Shown: piece by piece, positions 62,394 through 64,000 of the stretch
How the letters are laid out: every line of letters starts with the position of its first letter
Numbering within the stretch: position 1 is the first letter of the stretch
NCBI RefSeq assembly: GCF_900188185.1
Contig: NZ_FZPA01000001.1
Span: 496,001-560,000, forward strand
Direction of reading: 5' to 3'
DNA length: 64,000 bases
Source of the DNA: Sphingopyxis indica
GTDB lineage: Bacteria; Pseudomonadota; Alphaproteobacteria; Sphingomonadales; Sphingomonadaceae
Notes under the pieces: model-generated
The model's input: the letters and a program-made list of their open reading frames with translations, nothing else
Told to the model about the DNA's origin: nothing
Databases searched by the model: none
Program-made: the position numbers and the translations under genes

Positions 62394-63571
62394 GCGCTCG
62401 CAACGAAGCCCGGTCTCGCTGGCCGATCCGGATACTCCATCTTCATTCGAGCTTTTCGCTCGGCGGCAAGGAGGCGCGCGCGGTTCGCCTGATGAACCTG
62501 ATGGGCGATCGGGCGCATCACACGATCCTGTCCGCCGTGCCCGGGGCGCTCGGCGCGCGCGCGGCGATTGATCCCGCGATCACCGTCGATTTTCCCTCCG
62601 ACGCACCGGAACTGCACGGCAAGCCCTCGCTCGCTCGCTATCGCGAACTGGCGCGCTATTTCTGCGACTTCGATCTGGTGCTGAGCTATAATTGGGGCGC
62701 GATGGACGGGGTGATGGCGCGCCGTGTCCATGGATCGCGTTGGCCGGGCGCCATGCCCGATCTGATCCACCATGAGGACGGCTTCAACGAGGATGAGAGT
62801 GTCCGGCGCGACTGGAAGCGGAGCCTGTTCCGCCGCGCCGCGCTGCCGACGGCTGCGGCGGTCGTGGTGCCATCGACGGTGCTTCAGCGCATCGCCGCCC
62901 GCGAATGGGGCGCCGGAAAGCGCACCCGCCTGATCCGCAACGGCATCGACGTTGCCGCCTATGCTGCCCCGCCGAGCATTGCGATCCCCGGCCTTCGGCG
63001 CCGTGAGGGCGAGGTCGTGATCGGAACCGTGGCCGGCTTGCGCAAGGTCAAGGATCTGCCGCGCCTCGTGCGCGCGGTCGCGGCGCTGCCCGCCAATGTC
63101 CGGCTGGTGATCGTCGGCGAGGGGCCGGAGCGCGATGCGATCCGCACCGAGGCCGCGGCGTGCGGCATCGCCGATCGCCTCGTTCTGCCCGGCTTCATGG
63201 CCGAGCCGGCGCGCTGGATCGGGCATTTCGACCTGCTCGCCCTGTCGTCGCGCAGCGAGCAGGCGCCGATCGCGGTGATCGAGGCGATGGCGGCGGGACT
63301 CCCCGTGGTCAGCCCGAATGTCGGCGACGTCGCGGCGATGGTGTCAAAGGCCAACCGGCCCTTCGTCGCGGCCGCCGAGGCCGGGTTTCGCGCCGCGCTG
63401 GCGCGAATGGCCGAAGACCGGGCGCTGCGGTGCGCCGTCGGCGCCGATAATCGGCGCGTTGCCGCCCAACGCTTCGACGAATCAATCATGGTCGCGGCCT
63501 ACGAAAATCTCTATAGTTTATCCTTGGAAGGTTACAGCCCGTTCAGCGGGCACCGGACAGGGATTGATTGA
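62390..63571 (+). CDS. Family 4 glycosyltransferase
   Basis: A 393-aa GT-B enzyme starting at GTG with a 4-bp overlap on the hydrolase. The N-terminal LHLHSSFSLGGKEARAVRLMN is the glycine-rich acceptor loop. The C-terminal donor domain has VIGTVAGLRKVKDLPRLVRA and the E-x7-E type motif SSRSEQAPIAVIEAMAAGLPVVS. It would add a sugar to a surface polysaccharide or lipid; the acceptor is unknown. Confidence 0.9.
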   Translation: MSARNEARSRWPIRILHLHSSFSLGGKEARAVRLMNLMGDRAHHTILSAVPGALGARAAIDPAITVDFPSDAPELHGKPSLARYRELARYFCDFDLVLSYNWGAMDGVMARRVHGSRWPGAMPDLIHHEDGFNEDESVRRDWKRSLFRRAALPTAAAVVVPSTVLQRIAAREWGAGKRTRLIRNGIDVAAYAAPPSIAIPGLRRREGEVVIGTVAGLRKVKDLPRLVRAVAALPANVRLVIVGEGPERDAIRTEAAACGIADRLVLPGFMAEPARWIGHFDLLALSSRSEQAPIAVIEAMAAGLPVVSPNVGDVAAMVSKANRPFVAAAEAGFRAALARMAEDRALRCAVGADNRRVAAQRFDESIMVAAYENLYSLSLEGYSPFSGHRTGID

Positions 63572-63655
63572 CAAGGGGCGCCGTCTTCCGCTTACGGAAA
63601 CGGAAATCGGGGACCGGCAGCGTGCTGCGCGCCGGCGGAGAGAAAGAGGTTTACA

Positions 63656-64000
63656 GTGTTCAAAGGTTTGAAGCCCATCGTTTACGGCGGCCGTGAAGTG
63701 TGGCCGCTCGTCGAGGGCGGGAAGGGCGTGTCGGCGACCAACCATGCGTCGAGCGGCGCATGGGCCGCTGCGGGCGGGATCGGTACCGTTTCGGCGGTCA
63801 ACGCCGACAGCTATGACGCCGAAGGCAAGATCATCCCGCAAATCTATCGCGCGCTCACGCGCAAGGAGCGGCATCAGGAACTGGTCGCCTATGCGATCGA
63901 CGGCGCGGTCGAGCAGGTCAGGCGTGCGCACGACATCGCCGGCGGCAAGGGTGCGATCAACATCAATGTCCTGTGGGAAATGGGCGGCGCGCAGCAGGTT
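63656..64000 (+). CDS. NAD(P)H-dependent flavin oxidoreductase / nitronate monooxygenase-like (3' end outside window)
   Basis: An open frame of 115 codons from GTG 63656 to the window end, with AAAGAGG upstream. MFKGLKPIVYGGREVWPLVEGGKGVSATNHASSG is followed by AWAAAGGIGTVSAVNADSY, where the glycine-rich GGIGTVS block is the usual FMN-site start of 2-nitropropane-dioxygenase-like TIM barrels. Only the first part is visible, so the subgroup is uncertain. Confidence 0.82.
   Translation, partial: MFKGLKPIVYGGREVWPLVEGGKGVSATNHASSGAWAAAGGIGTVSAVNADSYDAEGKIIPQIYRALTRKERHQELVAYAIDGAVEQVRRAHDIAGGKGAININVLWEMGGAQQV

Overview
The window is about 64 kb of high-GC DNA from an alphaproteobacterium. Gene order and protein style point to Sphingomonadales, most likely a Sphingopyxis-like organism: a cta/cox operon with a tiny CoxF-like gene, DUF983 and SURF1; UPF0262; many TonB-dependent receptors; and several families of short palindromic intergenic repeats. 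This placement is inference from content. No alignment was run, and no phage, IS element, CRISPR array or plasmid origin was seen.

Layout. 1-8.5 kb: cytochrome c oxidase operon (ctaC, ctaD, ctaB, a CoxF-like peptide, ctaG, ctaE, DUF983, SURF1), then thrC and an RNA-methyltransferase-like gene. 8.5-35 kb: an accessory catabolic region. It holds two TonB receptors, a Tat-exported sulfatase, a LeuC-like and a LeuD-like gene facing each other, two MarR regulators, an FMN reductase and two acyl-CoA ligases. It also holds a tightly coupled hydrolase / APH-type kinase / enolase-like / D-2-hydroxyacid dehydrogenase operon, a single-domain MetE-like protein, a five-gene MFS-SnoaL-CMD-GST-VOC operon ending in a clear terminator, an SDR, a second GST and a DUF3237 protein. 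35-41 kb: secG, pyrG, a Crp/Fnr regulator, prfC, dinB and a tRNA-Gly. 41-53 kb: a HAD phosphatase, a membrane protein, an EF-hand protein next to an OmpR/histidine kinase pair, a thioesterase and enoyl-reductase-like pair, a GH5 glycosidase, dcd, cdd, a GH25 protein and UPF0262. 53-64 kb: dnaB, a GIY-YIG gene, an assimilatory sulfate reduction operon (cobA, DUF2849, cysI, DUF934, cysH), astD, an alpha/beta hydrolase, a glycosyltransferase and the start of a nitronate-monooxygenase-like gene.

The most interesting unit is the 8.5-35 kb region. Six of its intergenic gaps carry one or more copies of an inverted repeat, TTAG-N4-CTAA (eight sites, four exact), placed 28-80 bp upstream of most of the genes it would control. 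A second palindrome, GTCAAT-N3-ATTGAC, occurs twice. This suggests one regulon, probably controlled by one or both MarR proteins. It would import a compound (TonB receptors, possibly after de-sulfation), activate carboxylic acids as CoA esters, and process them by an unusual route combining a kinase, an enolase paralog lacking the conserved His of the SHRSGE loop, a 2-hydroxyacid dehydrogenase, an aconitase-type hydro-lyase and a zinc-thiol alkyltransferase-like protein. The substrate cannot be read from the sequence. I do not recognise this gene combination as a described pathway.

Four sorts of palindromic repeat sit between genes. One copy lies inside the 5' coding part of cysH, and two copies bracket a small GIY-YIG nuclease gene.
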